This document shows positions 52,333 through 62,698 of a stretch of DNA of 64,000 bases, piece by piece; the stretch's first letter is position 1; the number at the start of each line of letters is the position of its first letter. This stretch comes from Acuticoccus yangtzensis (GTDB lineage Bacteria > Pseudomonadota > Alphaproteobacteria > Rhizobiales > Amorphaceae): NCBI RefSeq assembly GCF_001927245.1, contig NZ_MJUX01000005.1, forward strand, positions 248,001 to 312,000, in the 5' to 3' direction. The translations under genes were made by a program, and so were the position numbers. The notes below the pieces were generated by a model. The model searched no databases. It had not been told where the DNA came from and saw nothing but the letters and a program-made list of their open reading frames with translations.

Positions 52333-53178
52333 TTAAAGCGTTGTACGCACTTCCCAAAGCTCAGGAAATAGCACGACATCGAGCATTTTGCGAAGGTACG
52401 AAACGCCTCCGGTTCCTCCCGTACCACGTTTCAACCCGATGATGCGCTCAACGGTTGTGACATGGTTGAAGCGCCAACGCCGAAAATAGTCTTCGAGATC
52501 GACCAGTTTCTCGGCCAATTCATAGGCAGACCAATGAGAATCGGGCGCAACATAAATCTGCCGCCAAATCGCCAGCACCGAGCCTTGTTTGGCGCGCGGC
52601 CCGCGAAAGTCGGTCCTCTCACCGTCAGGGCCGATGGCGTAGCCCTGACGGCCGAGCCAAGCGATCGCCTCGTCGTAGAGGCTGGGTGCGGCCAGGATCG
52701 CCTCCAGCTCGGCCATGATGTCCGGCCGGTGATCGTGCGGGCGCAGCATCGCCGGATTGCGGTTGCCGAGCAGAAATTCGATCGCCCTATACTGGTAGGA
52801 CTGGAAGCCTGAGGACCGCCCGAGGGCACCGCGAAAGTGCGAATATTCACTCGGCGTCATCGTGCGCAACACATCCCACGAGGCATTGAGCTGCTCGAAA
52901 ATGCGCGCGACGCGGGTAAGCATCTTGAAGGCGGGGCGCAGGTCGTTCGCACGAATGGCCGAAATCGCCGAGCGAATTTCGTGGACGGCGAGCTTCATCC
53001 ACAGTTCGCTGGTCTGATGCTGGATGATGAAGAGAAGCTCGTCGTGCGCGCCCGACAGAGGCGCCTGGGCGGACAGCACCTTGTCGAGGCCGAGATAGTC
53101 GCCATAGGCCATTCGGTCGCCGAACGATATTTCCGCGCCCTCGTCCGCCGGATCGTAGGGGGCTTCGCCGCGCGTCAC
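52333..53178 (-). CDS. kynA: Tryptophan 2,3-dioxygenase
   Basis: Heme enzyme that opens the indole ring of tryptophan to give N-formylkynurenine. The 281-residue protein has the substrate-site [14 protein letters not shown] with the conserved His, [17 protein letters not shown], and the heme-ligand region [20 protein letters not shown] followed by SYLRKML. It starts at 53178, ten bases after kynU, so they form an operon. The enzyme for the next step, kynurenine formamidase (kynB), is missing between or beside them. A short AT-rich patch follows its stop (52310-52335). Confidence 0.96.
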   Translation of the reverse strand: MTRGEAPYDPADEGAEISFGDRMAYGDYLGLDKVLSAQAPLSGAHDELLFIIQHQTSELWMKLAVHEIRSAISAIRANDLRPAFKMLTRVARIFEQLNASWDVLRTMTPSEYSHFRGALGRSSGFQSYQYRAIEFLLGNRNPAMLRPHDHRPDIMAELEAILAAPSLYDEAIAWLGRQGYAIGPDGERTDFRGPRAKQGSVLAIWRQIYVAPDSHWSAYELAEKLVDLEDYFRRWRFNHVTTVERIIGLKRGTGGTGGVSYLRKMLDVVLFPELWEVRTTL

Positions 53179-53188
53179 GGGCAGGCTC

Positions 53189-54451
53189 TCATGTGACGGC
53201 CGCGCGCACGCGGAAAGCCGGATCGTCCCACAGTCGCTCGGACATGATGCGCTCCAGAATGGCGGCCGCTCCCCTCACCTCGTCGGCGCCGATATAAAGC
53301 GGAGCGATGCCGAAACGGATGGCGTCCGGCGCCCTGAAATCGCCGATCACGCCATGGGCGATCAGCGCCTGACAGATGGCGTAACCCTCCGGGTGGCGGA
53401 ACGAGACTTGGCTGCCGCGCCGGGCGGGATCGCGCGGCGAGGCCAGGACGAGGTCCGGGCAGCGCGCCTCGACCTCGTCCACCAGGAGCGCCGTCAGCGC
53501 CATCGAGGCGGCGCGCACGTCGTCCATGGCGACACCGTCCCAGACGTCGAGCGCGGCATCGAGCGCAGCGAGGGCGAGAACGGGAGGCGTGCCGACGCGC
53601 ATGCGGCCGGTGCCCGCGGCGGGGCGATAGTCGAGGTCGAAGGCGAAGGGGGCCGCGTGGCCGAGCCAGCCGGACAGCACCGGCCGCGCCCTGTCCGCCC
53701 AGCGCGGGGCGACGTAGATGAAGGCCGGCGCCCCGGGCCCGCCGTTCAGATATTTGTAGGTGCAGCCGGCGGCGAAGTCTGCCCCCGCCCCGGCGAGGTC
53801 CACCGGCAGAGCGCCCGCCGAGTGGGCGAGGTCCCACACCGTCAAGGCCCCCGCGTCATGGGCCTTGGCGGTGAGGCGCGCCATGTCGTGAAGGCGGCCG
53901 GTCCGGTAGTCCACCTCGGTCAGCATCAGGACCGCGACGGTCTCGTCGATCGCTCCTTCCACCTCCTCCGGCTCCACGACCTTCACGACGTGGCCCTGAC
54001 CCATCGTTTCGACGAGGCCGGAGGCGACGTAGAGGTCGGTCGGAAAGTTGCCGCTGTCGGACAGAACGACCCGGCGGTCCGGCGCGGCGGAGCGGGCAAG
54101 GTCCAGCGCCGCCCCCAGCGCCTGATAGATCTTGATCGACAGGGTGTCGCCCATGGTGACGGTGCCGGGCGCGGCGCCGATCAGCCGGGCGATGCGGTTG
54201 CCGATGCGCTCGGGCGCGTCCATCCACCCCGCGTCGTTCCAGGCGCGGATGAGGCGCTCGCCCCACTCCTCGGTCATGGTGGCGGCGACGCGGGCGGCGG
54301 CGGCCTTGGGGAGCGGGCCGAGCGAGTTGCCGTCCAGATAGATGATGCCGGGCGGCAGGTGAAACAGCGCGCGGGTTGCGGCGAAGGGATCCGCGGCGGC
54401 CGCCGTGCCGGGCCGCATCGCCGTGGTGGCCGTGCCTGAATGATCGTTCAC
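53189..54451 (-). CDS. kynU: Kynureninase
   Basis: PLP enzyme that splits kynurenine to anthranilate and alanine. The 420-residue protein shows [20 protein letters not shown] at the N-terminus, [15 protein letters not shown] with the PLP-binding Asp region, and the Schiff-base Lys in [19 protein letters not shown] favour the GTG at 54451, which has GTGAGGGG upstream; ATG 54418 would also keep the whole fold, and a TTG at 54508 is less likely. It precedes kynA by ten bases. Together they run tryptophan breakdown toward anthranilate, provided a formamidase exists elsewhere. Confidence 0.94.
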   Translation of the reverse strand: MNDHSGTATTAMRPGTAAAADPFAATRALFHLPPGIIYLDGNSLGPLPKAAAARVAATMTEEWGERLIRAWNDAGWMDAPERIGNRIARLIGAAPGTVTMGDTLSIKIYQALGAALDLARSAAPDRRVVLSDSGNFPTDLYVASGLVETMGQGHVVKVVEPEEVEGAIDETVAVLMLTEVDYRTGRLHDMARLTAKAHDAGALTVWDLAHSAGALPVDLAGAGADFAAGCTYKYLNGGPGAPAFIYVAPRWADRARPVLSGWLGHAAPFAFDLDYRPAAGTGRMRVGTPPVLALAALDAALDVWDGVAMDDVRAASMALTALLVDEVEARCPDLVLASPRDPARRGSQVSFRHPEGYAICQALIAHGVIGDFRAPDAIRFGIAPLYIGADEVRGAAAILERIMSERLWDDPAFRVRAAVT

Positions 54452-54721
54452 GCCCCTCACCCCCGCTCGCCGCCGGTGGGACGACTGAACAGCCGCAAGG
54501 GGCCCCAATGCAAGCTCAAAGGCTCGGCACCCGCACTGCGCCGTCCGGCGAACGGAAGGCCGACCTTTACCTTGATGCTGTGCACCGGCGACGAACGCGA
54601 CGGGGGTGGGTGGGCGGCGGTCGGCGGCGCGTGGCCCGCGCGCACTTGACGGGCACGCCAGCCGCGCGGCCGCGCCGCGTCCGGCGCAGGTTTCGCACGT
54701 GACGGCTGAGCGCGTGACGGC

Positions 54722-56248
54722 TCAGCCGGCGCGGATCTGGCCCTCCAGCCCCACCACCTTGGCGAGTTGGCGCATGCGGCGCAGCGGCCTCTCCCCATCG
54801 AACGCGGCCATGTCGGCGGGCATGCGCAGGATGAGACTCCCCCCGTCCCGCTCCACCGCCAGCTTGGGGATTACCCCGGAAATCCCCGGCGCCAGCACGT
54901 AGGCGATGCGCAGGATCGCCGCCACCGCCTTCGCCCTCTCGCGCAGACGGTCACTGCACAGGGCCTCGGCACTGTTGTGCGCCACGGCAGGGTTTTCCGG
55001 CCCGCCATAGCGCTCGTTCAGCACCTGGGCGAGGAAGCCGCGCCCCGGATGATCGACGCCGTAAAGTGCCACGTTGGAGATCACCGCCAGCGCCTGATCG
55101 GCCCGGTAGTCCGGGTGCGAGCGCCACGAGATGTCGGACAGCAGGCACGCGGCGATGCGCAGGCGCTGATCCTCCTCGCTCTCCTCCAGCCCCATCGCGT
55201 CGATGCACATCTGCGAGAAATCGACCAGCTCGGCCGAATGGAGCGGCGAGCGGTTGCGCAGGATGGCGAGTTCCTCCGCCGCGACGATGAGCGGATCGCG
55301 CCCGCGCTCGTCCGCGGCCAGCGCCTCGTAGATCATCCCCTCGCGCACGCCGAGCGAGGAGGTGAGGATCGTCTTGGGCTGCCCGAGCGCGATGAGGGCG
55401 CGCATCACGACGGCGCCCCACGGCACCAGCGGTCGCCGCCCCTTGGAGACGACGTTGCCGGGATCCATCGTATCGAGCCCGTTCTTGATGAGCTCGTCGC
55501 AGAAGTCGGCCATCTCGTCCGCCGAGACGGCATATTGGTGCATGATGGGGATGGGGTAGCCCGTCACCGCCATGTGCAGCTTCACCAGCGAGCGCCAGGT
55601 CCCGCCCACCGCGTAGAAGGTGCGCCCTTTCAGGGCGAGCAGCGGCTCGGAACGGGCGAGGATGTCGCGGGCGATGGCGCCGCCCTTGGCAAGCTGGCCC
55701 TTGGCGTCGCCGCGCAAGCGCAGGGTGCCGAGGGGATGGCTCTCGCCCGGCCCGATGCCGTCCTTGGTGATGTCGATCAGCTCCAGCGAGCCGCCGCCGA
55801 GGTCGCCGACGACCCCGTCCGGCTGCCAAAAGCCGCACAGGACGCCCGCAGCGGCCATATGCGCCTCTTCCGCGCCTTCCAGAACGCGCACCTTCACGCC
55901 GGAGATCTGCTCGATATCGCGGATGAAGGCGGCGCCGTTGGAGGCGACGCGCGCGGCGGCGGTGGCGACGATGGTGACGTCCTCCACCTCCGCCGCCTTC
56001 ACCATGGCGGCGAAGCGGCGGATCGCCATCAGCGCGCGGCCCATGGATTCGTCGGTCAGTCGGCCGTTGTCGACGAGGCCTTCGCCGAGGGCTGCGAGAA
56101 CCTTCTCGTTGAACACCACCGTCGGCGCCCGCGATGCGCGCTCGTAGATGACGAGGCGCACCGAGTTCGAGCCGACGTCGATGACGGCGATGCCGTCACC
56201 CAGGCGACGCCCGCGAGCGAACTCGCGGGCCCGTGTCAGATCCACCAC
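54722..56248 (-). CDS. ppx: Exopolyphosphatase / pppGpp phosphohydrolase (Ppx/GppA)
   Basis: A 508-residue member of the ASKHA-fold Ppx/GppA family, which removes terminal phosphates from polyphosphate or converts pppGpp to ppGpp. The two phosphate-binding loops are IDVGSNSVRLVIYE near residue 24 and VGDLGGGSLELIDI near residue 145, with the catalytic Glu region EGAEEAHMAAAGVL between. The C-terminal part continues into an HD-like helical domain. It begins at GTG 56248, four bases after ppk1, so the synthesis and breakdown enzymes are coupled. Ppx versus GppA activity cannot be separated by eye. Confidence 0.92.
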   Translation of the reverse strand: MVDLTRAREFARGRRLGDGIAVIDVGSNSVRLVIYERASRAPTVVFNEKVLAALGEGLVDNGRLTDESMGRALMAIRRFAAMVKAAEVEDVTIVATAAARVASNGAAFIRDIEQISGVKVRVLEGAEEAHMAAAGVLCGFWQPDGVVGDLGGGSLELIDITKDGIGPGESHPLGTLRLRGDAKGQLAKGGAIARDILARSEPLLALKGRTFYAVGGTWRSLVKLHMAVTGYPIPIMHQYAVSADEMADFCDELIKNGLDTMDPGNVVSKGRRPLVPWGAVVMRALIALGQPKTILTSSLGVREGMIYEALAADERGRDPLIVAAEELAILRNRSPLHSAELVDFSQMCIDAMGLEESEEDQRLRIAACLLSDISWRSHPDYRADQALAVISNVALYGVDHPGRGFLAQVLNERYGGPENPAVAHNSAEALCSDRLRERAKAVAAILRIAYVLAPGISGVIPKLAVERDGGSLILRMPADMAAFDGERPLRRMRQLAKVVGLEGQIRAG

Positions 56249-56252
56249 CCGG

Positions 56253-58499
56253 TCAGTCCATGAAAGGCGCGAACGCCTTGGGCTTCACGAGATCGCGGGC
56301 CTTGCCGCGGCCGGAGAGGGACGGGTTGGTCATGAAATATTTGTGCGCATTGACGCGCTCCTCGTCGTCGCCGGGCCGGACACGGGTGTGGCTGCCATCG
56401 GCCTCGATCGTCCAGCTCTGCTCGTTGTCCCGCAGCGAGGCAACCATGATCTGGTCCAGGATCTGCTGATGCACGGTGTCGTTGTCGATCGGTGCCAAAG
56501 TCTCAACGCGGCGGTCGAGGTTGCGGTTCATCATGTCCGCGGACCCGATGTAAACCACCGCATCACGCGACGGCAGAGGCGAGCCGTTGCCGAAGCAAAA
56601 GATGCGAGAGTGTTCGAGAAATCGACCCACGATCGATTTCACCCTCACATTCTCCGAGAGCCCCGGAACGCCCGGCCTGAGGCAGCAGATGCCGCGCACG
56701 ACGAGGTCCACCTCTACGCCCGCCGCCGACGCCTCGTAGAGCTTGTCGATGGTGGCGGGGTCGACGAGGGAGTTCATCTTCATCCACACCGCGCCCGGAC
56801 GGCCGGCCCGCGCATGGGCGATCTCGGCGTCGATGTGGTCGATGATGCGGCTTCTCAGCGTGATCGGCGAGACGGCGAGCCGGTTGAGCTCCGCCGGCTC
56901 GGCATAGCCGGTGATGAAGTTGAACACCCGCGCCGCGTCCTGGCCGATCTCCGGATCGGCGGTGAAGAAGGACAGGTCCGTGTAAATCTTCGCCGTGATC
57001 GGGTGATAGTTGCCGGTGCCGATGTGGGTGTAGGTGGCGAGTTTGCCGCCCTCGCGCCGCACCACCAGGGAGAGCTTGGCGTGGGTCTTAAGCTCCAGGA
57101 AGCCGAAGACCACCTGAACGCCGGCGCGCTCCATGTCCTTCGCCCAGCGGATGTTCGCCTCTTCGTCGAAGCGAGCCTTGATCTCCACCAGCGCGGTGAC
57201 GGATTTGCCCGCCTCCGCCGCCTCAATCAGCGCCGCCACGATCGGCGAGTTGGAGGAGGTGCGGTAGAAGGTCTGCTTGATCGCCACCACGTCAGGGTCA
57301 CGGGCGGCCTGGCGAACGAACTGCACCACCACGTCGAACGATTCGTAAGGGTGGTGGATGACCATGTCCTTGGTGCGGATGGCCGCGAAGACGTCGCCGC
57401 CCGCGTCGCGCACCCGCTCGGGAAAGCGCGGCGTATAGGGCTGGAATTTGAGGTCCGGCCGGTCGAGGCCGACGAGCTGGCCGAGGTCCTTCATGGCCAG
57501 CATGCCGTCCACCACCATCTGCGCGCTCTCGCTGACGCCGAGGCGCTCGCACACGAAGGCGCGCAGGTCCTCGGGCATCGCGCTTTCGATCTGCACGCGG
57601 ATCGCGTCGCCGCGGCGGCGGCGCTTCAGCGCGCTTTCGAAGGTGCGCACCAGGTCTTCCGCCTCTTCCTCGATCTCGAGGTCGGAGTCGCGCACGACGC
57701 GGAAGACGCCGGTTTCCAGGATCTCGTGGCCGGGGAACAGGCGGTGAAGGTGCAGGCGGATGACGTTCGCCATCAAGATGAAGCGTTCCGGCTCACCGTC
57801 CGCGCCGGACGAGACGCGAACGAAGCGCTCGATCTGCGCCGGGATGCGCACGATGGCGACCCGCGCATCCCCCTCAGGCGGCTTCAATGACAGCGCCAGG
57901 GAGAGGTTGAGGTTGGGGATGAAGGGGAACGGGTGCGCCGGGTCGATGGCGAGCGGCGTCAGCACCGGGAAGATGTGGGTGAGGAAGGTGCGCTCGAGGG
58001 TCTCCTCCTCGCGTTCGGTGAGGTCGCCGGGGCCGACGATCTCGATGCCTTCCTTCGCCAACTCCCCGCGCAGCTCGGCGAACTGGCGCTGCTGCTCGGC
58101 CTGGAGTTTGGCGACCGCCTCGTTGATCTTGGCGAGCTGACCGGCGGGGGTGAGGCCGTCGGCGCTGATGGCGTCCACCCCGGCGCGCTGCTGGCCGAGG
58201 AGACCTGCGACGCGCACCATCAGGAACTCGTCGAGATTGTTGTCGGAGATCGACAGGAAGCGGAGCCGCTCCAGCAGCGGATGACTGCTGTTCGCCGCCT
58301 CTTCCAGCACGCGCGCATTGAAGCCGAGCCAGGAGAGTTCGCGGTTATAGAAGCGGTCGGGGCTGTCCTTCAGCGCCGGATCAAGGTCATGGGTGTGCGG
58401 GGGATGGGGCTTGGTGAGCGCGGTGTCGACAGAACCCGTGTCCGCCGTCGCCGCGGAGGAGGACGCCATGGGCGCCTCCTCAGTGTCAGAGATCGCCAT
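56253..58499 (-). CDS. ppk1: Polyphosphate kinase 1
   Basis: Makes inorganic polyphosphate from ATP through a phosphohistidine. The 748-residue protein has the N-terminal [19 protein letters not shown], the arginine/head domain, and two phospholipase D-like C-terminal domains. The phosphorylated His is in [11 protein letters not shown], and the second conserved His in [12 protein letters not shown]. The first 45 residues are a variable Ala/Thr-rich tail. It starts at ATG 58499 behind GCGAGGAC, 54 bases after hdaA, and is followed by ppx at four bases. Order hdaA-ppk1-ppx is common in alphaproteobacteria. Confidence 0.96.
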   Translation of the reverse strand: MAISDTEEAPMASSSAATADTGSVDTALTKPHPPHTHDLDPALKDSPDRFYNRELSWLGFNARVLEEAANSSHPLLERLRFLSISDNNLDEFLMVRVAGLLGQQRAGVDAISADGLTPAGQLAKINEAVAKLQAEQQRQFAELRGELAKEGIEIVGPGDLTEREEETLERTFLTHIFPVLTPLAIDPAHPFPFIPNLNLSLALSLKPPEGDARVAIVRIPAQIERFVRVSSGADGEPERFILMANVIRLHLHRLFPGHEILETGVFRVVRDSDLEIEEEAEDLVRTFESALKRRRRGDAIRVQIESAMPEDLRAFVCERLGVSESAQMVVDGMLAMKDLGQLVGLDRPDLKFQPYTPRFPERVRDAGGDVFAAIRTKDMVIHHPYESFDVVVQFVRQAARDPDVVAIKQTFYRTSSNSPIVAALIEAAEAGKSVTALVEIKARFDEEANIRWAKDMERAGVQVVFGFLELKTHAKLSLVVRREGGKLATYTHIGTGNYHPITAKIYTDLSFFTADPEIGQDAARVFNFITGYAEPAELNRLAVSPITLRSRIIDHIDAEIAHARAGRPGAVWMKMNSLVDPATIDKLYEASAAGVEVDLVVRGICCLRPGVPGLSENVRVKSIVGRFLEHSRIFCFGNGSPLPSRDAVVYIGSADMMNRNLDRRVETLAPIDNDTVHQQILDQIMVASLRDNEQSWTIEADGSHTRVRPGDDEERVNAHKYFMTNPSLSGRGKARDLVKPKAFAPFMD

Positions 58500-58553
58500 G
58501 TTCGTCCTCGCCGTTTGGCCTGGTCTTGCCGTAGGGCTGGCAGTTGGATCGGC

Positions 58554-59210
58554 CTATGGCACAATGTCGCTGAGGTTTGAACCGCCTGTCTTCAATATTC
58601 GGGCGGCGAGCGGGCGGGTGGGTCCGCGCTGCTCGGCGAGACCGGCGCGGTCGATCTCCTCGACCATCTGCACCACCGCATGAAGGGTCCGCTCCACCCG
58701 CGCGAGGAGAAAGCTCACCACCTGCGGATCGGCCGGAAGCTGGCGGGCCAGAAAGGCCTCGATGAGGACGCCGCGCAGCATCGCATCGTCCGGGGCGTGG
58801 AGCGGCGTTTCGGGCGTCGCGTTGAGGCGGGAGGCGAGGTCCGGAAGGCGCACGCGGGCGCGGCTGCGGGCGGTGAGGAGCAATGTGGTGCCCGCCGCGC
58901 GCACGGCGTTGATGAGGTGGAAGAGGGCGCGCTCGTCGGCGGCGTCCGCGTCGTCCACCACGACGGGGCCGGTTGCGAGCGCCAGCACCTCGTCGGCCGA
59001 GAGCGTGGCACCGGCGCGCAAGGTCGCCCCCGCATGCTCGGCGAAGACGCGCGCCAGGTGGGATTTGCCCGTCCCCTCCCCGCCGCGGACCATGGCGACG
59101 GGGAACGACCAGCGCGGCCACTCGTCGAGTAGCGCATAGGCGTCCCGGTTGGAGGCGGAGACGATGGTGCCGGGCACGCCGTCCGTCGCAAGGTCAAGGG
59201 CAAGCTGCAT
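58554..59210 (-). CDS. hdaA: DnaA-related regulatory protein HdaA
   Basis: A 218-residue AAA+ protein that, with the sliding clamp, inactivates DnaA-ATP after initiation. The clamp-binding hexapeptide QLALDL is at residues 2-7. Walker A is GGEGTGKS (43-50), Walker B is [11 protein letters not shown], and [19 protein letters not shown] is the sensor region. The C-terminal DnaA DNA-binding domain is absent, as expected. I prefer ATG 59210, eight bases after GGAG, over a GTG six bases upstream, because it keeps the motif at the very N-terminus. It leads hdaA-ppk1-ppx and diverges from purM. Confidence 0.9.
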   Translation of the reverse strand: MQLALDLATDGVPGTIVSASNRDAYALLDEWPRWSFPVAMVRGGEGTGKSHLARVFAEHAGATLRAGATLSADEVLALATGPVVVDDADAADERALFHLINAVRAAGTTLLLTARSRARVRLPDLASRLNATPETPLHAPDDAMLRGVLIEAFLARQLPADPQVVSFLLARVERTLHAVVQMVEEIDRAGLAEQRGPTRPLAARILKTGGSNLSDIVP

Positions 59211-59535
59211 CGTCACAACTCCGTTTCACGGGTCCCCGGCGGCCGGCAGGTTCGCGTCGGAGCCCGGCGGCCGGGCCGCTCGGCACCCGGTCCTCCTCGC
59301 GGCCGGCCGGTTCGCCCCCGGACCAAAGGCCGGGACGGCGGCACCGGCGCGACCCTACCCGCATCGCGCCGCGTGTGATGGAGCTTGGAATCGCGGCACC
59401 CGCTTTCAACATGCTGTGGCCGATTGCCTGTTGACAAGTCGGCCGCGCGGCGCCGTGGGGGCAGCAAAGCCGCTTCGCTCTTCCCCTTTCGCGCGAACCG
59501 TGGCAGGTCGCACAACATCAATTCGGAAGGCAGAG
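59211..59535. other. 325-base divergent region between hdaA and purM
   Basis: This holds the promoters for two divergent operons. A perfect TTGACA hexamer occurs at 59431-59436 on the plus strand, about 100 bases before purM, but the expected -10 position is GC-rich, so I do not call a promoter. No purine-riboswitch-like structure is obvious. The hdaA side is very GC-rich and shows nothing I can name. Confidence 0.45.
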
Positions 59536-60570
59536 ATGGAAGACCCCCGCGCACGCTACGCCGCCGCCGGCGTGAACGTCGAGGCCGGCGACACATTGGT
59601 GGATCGCATCAAGCCCGCCGCCAAGTCCACGGCGCGGCCGGGCTCCAACCCGTCGCTCGGCGGCTTCGCGGGGCTGTTCGACCTCGGCGAGGCGGGCCAT
59701 GCGGGCTCGCTCCTCGTCGCCTCGACCGACGGTGTCGGCACCAAACTGCGCCTCGCGGTGGAGACGGGTCTGCACAAGGGCGTCGGCATCGACCTCGTGG
59801 CCATGTGCGTCAACGACGTTCTGGCCCAGGGCGCCGAGCCGTTGATGTTCCTCGACTATTACGCTACCGGCAAGCTCGAGGTGGAAGCCGCGGCGGAAAT
59901 CGTCGAGGGCATCGCCGAAGGGTGCCGCCAAGCCGGCTGCGCCCTCGTCGGCGGCGAGACGGCCGAAATGCCCGGCCATTACGCGCCCGGAGACTACGAC
60001 CTCGCAGGCTTCGTCGTCGGCGCGGTGAAGCGCGAGCGCGTGCTGCCGGCGGGTGTCGCGGCGGGGGACGTCCTCATCGGCCTCGCCTCCTCCGGCGCCC
60101 ACTCCAACGGCTATTCCTTGATCCGCCGCATCGCCACCGAGCGGGCGTGGAACCTCGCCGCGATGTTCGGCGACGTGACCCTGGCTGAAGCGCTGATGGC
60201 GCCGACGCGCATCTACGTGAAGCCGGTGCTGGCGGCGGCGGCGGCGCATCCCGTCCACGGCATCGCCCACATCACCGGCGGCGGGCTGACCGGCAACGTG
60301 CCGCGCATGCTGCCGGAGACGCTGACGGCGAAGATCGACCGCGCCGCCCTCCCCGCCTCGCCGCTGATGGATTTCCTCGCCGCCGAGGGCAAGATGAGCC
60401 CGGCCGAGATGGAAGCCACCTTCAACTGCGGCACCGGCCTCGTCATGGCCGTGGCGGCTGAGGCGGCGGACGCCGTCATCGCGGACCTGACCGCGGCGGG
60501 CGAGACGGCGGTGGCGATCGGCCACGTCGCGGCGCGCGAAGGCGACGAGGCCCAATGCCTGATTTCGTGA
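59536..60570 (+). CDS. purM: Phosphoribosylformylglycinamidine cyclo-ligase
   Basis: Closes the imidazole ring to form aminoimidazole ribotide in purine synthesis, using ATP. The 344-residue protein shows the PurM-type nucleotide-binding segments [23 protein letters not shown] near residue 65, and [14 protein letters not shown] near residue 135. The start ATG 59536 has GGAAGG at a good spacing and gives the family N-terminus [12 protein letters not shown]. PurN follows with a 16-base overlap, so the two steps are coupled. Confidence 0.97.
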   Translation: MEDPRARYAAAGVNVEAGDTLVDRIKPAAKSTARPGSNPSLGGFAGLFDLGEAGHAGSLLVASTDGVGTKLRLAVETGLHKGVGIDLVAMCVNDVLAQGAEPLMFLDYYATGKLEVEAAAEIVEGIAEGCRQAGCALVGGETAEMPGHYAPGDYDLAGFVVGAVKRERVLPAGVAAGDVLIGLASSGAHSNGYSLIRRIATERAWNLAAMFGDVTLAEALMAPTRIYVKPVLAAAAAHPVHGIAHITGGGLTGNVPRMLPETLTAKIDRAALPASPLMDFLAAEGKMSPAEMEATFNCGTGLVMAVAAEAADAVIADLTAAGETAVAIGHVAAREGDEAQCLIS

Positions 60571-61151
60571 GGGACGCGGACGGGCGCGTTCCCGTCGCCG
60601 TCTTCCTGTCCGGCCGCGGCAGCAATTTCCTGGCGCTGGCCGAGGCCGCCAAGGCGCCGGATTTTCCGGCCAAGATCGTCCTCGCCCTCTCCAACAAGGC
60701 GGACGCGAAGGGGCTGGAATCGGCCCGCGCGATGGGGATCCCCACCGTCGCCATCGCCCATCGCGGCTTCGCCAGCCGGGACGATTTCGACGCCGCGATC
60801 GAGGCGGAGGTGATGCGCGCGGGGGCGCAATTCATCTGCCTCGCCGGGTTCATGCGGATCCTCGGCGCGCCCTTCGTCGGCCGCTGGGAAGGGCGGATGA
60901 TGAACGTCCACCCGTCGCTTCTGCCGCTCTATCGCGGCCTCGAGACCCACGCCCGCGCGCTGGCCGACGGCGCGACCGAGCATGGCTGCACCGTCCACCT
61001 CGTCACGCCCGAGCTCGACGACGGGCCGATCCTCGCCCAGGCCCGCGTGCCCGTGCTGCCGGACGATACGCCGGACAGCCTCGCCGCGCGGGTCTTGGTG
61101 GAGGAGCATAGGATTTACCCGGCGGCGCTGGCGGATTACCTGAAGGCCTGA
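60555..61151 (+). CDS. purN: Phosphoribosylglycinamide formyltransferase
   Basis: Transfers a formyl group from 10-formyltetrahydrofolate to glycinamide ribotide in purine synthesis. The 198-residue protein has the nucleotide loop [12 protein letters not shown], the catalytic Asn and His in [16 protein letters not shown], and the catalytic Asp in LDDGPILAQ. It begins at ATG 60555, 16 bases inside the end of purM, which gives translational coupling. The typical alphaproteobacterial order purM-purN is kept. The aminotransferase gene starts about 40 bases later. Confidence 0.96.
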   Translation: MPDFVRDADGRVPVAVFLSGRGSNFLALAEAAKAPDFPAKIVLALSNKADAKGLESARAMGIPTVAIAHRGFASRDDFDAAIEAEVMRAGAQFICLAGFMRILGAPFVGRWEGRMMNVHPSLLPLYRGLETHARALADGATEHGCTVHLVTPELDDGPILAQARVPVLPDDTPDSLAARVLVEEHRIYPAALADYLKA

Positions 61152-61191
61152 GCCGCGCCGCCGCCGTTCGATGCCGACCAGGGAGTCCCCC

Positions 61192-62586
61192 GTGACCGCC
61201 ACCCCGAGCAGCGCCACCCCAAACAGCCTCACGGCCGCCATCCGCGAGGTCGACGTGCGCCACCACGTCCACCCCTTCTCGGACATGGCGGCGCTGAACC
61301 GGGCGGGATCGCGCGTCGTCACCGGGGCGTCCGGCGTTCGGCTGACGGACAGCGAGGGGGCCGAGGTCATCGACGGCATGTCGGGCCTGTGGAACGTCGC
61401 CGTCGGCTACGGCCGGCGCGAGATTGCCGACGCGGTGGCCGAGACGCTGGCGACGCTGAGCTACACCAACACCTTCTTCCAGAGCACCCATCCCGCCGCC
61501 GCCCGGTTCGCCGAGGCGATCGCGGCGCTTCTGCCGGACAGCATCAACCGCGTCTTCTTCACCTCGTCCGGCTCGGAGGCGAACGACACCGCCTTCCGCG
61601 CCGCGCGCACCTATTGGGACCTGAAGGGCCGGCCCGCCAAGAAGCGATTCATCTCCCGGCGCAACGGCTATCACGGCTCCACCGTGCTGGGGGCGAGCCT
61701 CGGCGGTATGGCGCCGATGCACGCCCAGTCCGGCCTTCCCATCGAGGGGATCAGCCACATCGACCAGCCCTACTGGTTCGGCGAAGGGCGGCTCCTCGGC
61801 ATGACGGCGGACGAATACGGCCTCTTCGCCGCCGACCGCCTCGCCGCCGAGATCGACCGGTTGGGGGCGGACACCGTCGCCGCCTTCATCGGCGAGCCGG
61901 TGCAGGGCGCGGGCGGCGTCATCATCCCGCCCGCCACCTACTGGCCGCGCATCGCCGAGATCTGCGCCGAGCGGGACGTGCTCCTCATCGCCGACGAGGT
62001 GATCTGCGGCTTCGGGCGCACCGGGTCGCAGTGGGGGTTCCAGACCTTCGGCTTCACGCCGGACATCGTGACGATGGCGAAGGCGATGACCTCCGGCTAC
62101 ATCCCCTGCGGCGGCGTCGCCTTCTGCGACGAGGTGGCGGACACGCTGGCGAACGGCGGCGAATTCTTCCACGGCTTCACCGCGTCAGGACATCCCGCGG
62201 CCTCGGCGGCGGGCCTTGCGAACCTTGCCATCATGGCGCGCGAGAAGCTGGTGGAGCGGGTCGCGGACGACATCGGCCCCCATCTTCAGGCCGCCTGGTC
62301 CACCCTCACCGACCATCCGCTGGTCGGCGAAACGCGCATGGTCGGCCTCATCGGCGCGCTGGAGATCGTCGCGGACGAGGCCACGCTGGAGCGCTTCCCG
62401 GCCGAAGTGAACGCGGGCACCCTCTGCCGCGATCTGGCGGTGAAGAACGGCCTCATCATGCGCGCTGTGGGCGATACGATGGTCATCGCCCCGCCTTTCG
62501 TCCTCTCCCATGCCGACGCGGACCTCCTGGTCGCCCGCGCCCGCACCACCTTGGACGATTGCCAGGCGGCGCTGCGCCACGCTTGA
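61192..62586 (+). CDS. Class III aminotransferase, probably polyamine-linked
   Basis: A 464-residue PLP enzyme of the omega-amino acid:pyruvate aminotransferase group. Visible are GLWNVAVGYGRREIADA near the N-terminus, SGSEANDTAFRAA at the phosphate site, the PLP Asp in LIADEVICGFGRTG, and the Schiff-base Lys in TMAKAMTSGYIP. The following PotF-like binding protein and ATPase suggest that it deaminates putrescine, as SpuC does, but beta-alanine or taurine are possible. I favour the GTG at 61192, six bases after AGGGAG, over an ATG 21 bases upstream that lacks a ribosome site. Confidence 0.88.
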   Translation: MTATPSSATPNSLTAAIREVDVRHHVHPFSDMAALNRAGSRVVTGASGVRLTDSEGAEVIDGMSGLWNVAVGYGRREIADAVAETLATLSYTNTFFQSTHPAAARFAEAIAALLPDSINRVFFTSSGSEANDTAFRAARTYWDLKGRPAKKRFISRRNGYHGSTVLGASLGGMAPMHAQSGLPIEGISHIDQPYWFGEGRLLGMTADEYGLFAADRLAAEIDRLGADTVAAFIGEPVQGAGGVIIPPATYWPRIAEICAERDVLLIADEVICGFGRTGSQWGFQTFGFTPDIVTMAKAMTSGYIPCGGVAFCDEVADTLANGGEFFHGFTASGHPAASAAGLANLAIMAREKLVERVADDIGPHLQAAWSTLTDHPLVGETRMVGLIGALEIVADEATLERFPAEVNAGTLCRDLAVKNGLIMRAVGDTMVIAPPFVLSHADADLLVARARTTLDDCQAALRHA

Positions 62587-62698
62587 TCCGGGGCGGCGCA
62601 TCGGAAACAGTGGCCCGGAGGGGCCGCTGGCATAGCGATTGCTGCGCGGCGCGGACAAAACCGGAAGGCCCGCACCGGGGCCAGCGATGGAGCACGCG

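Noticed and set aside
59431-59436. Perfect TTGACA hexamer upstream of purM
   Set aside because: The bases 16-18 positions downstream are GC-rich with no recognisable -10, so I did not call a promoter.
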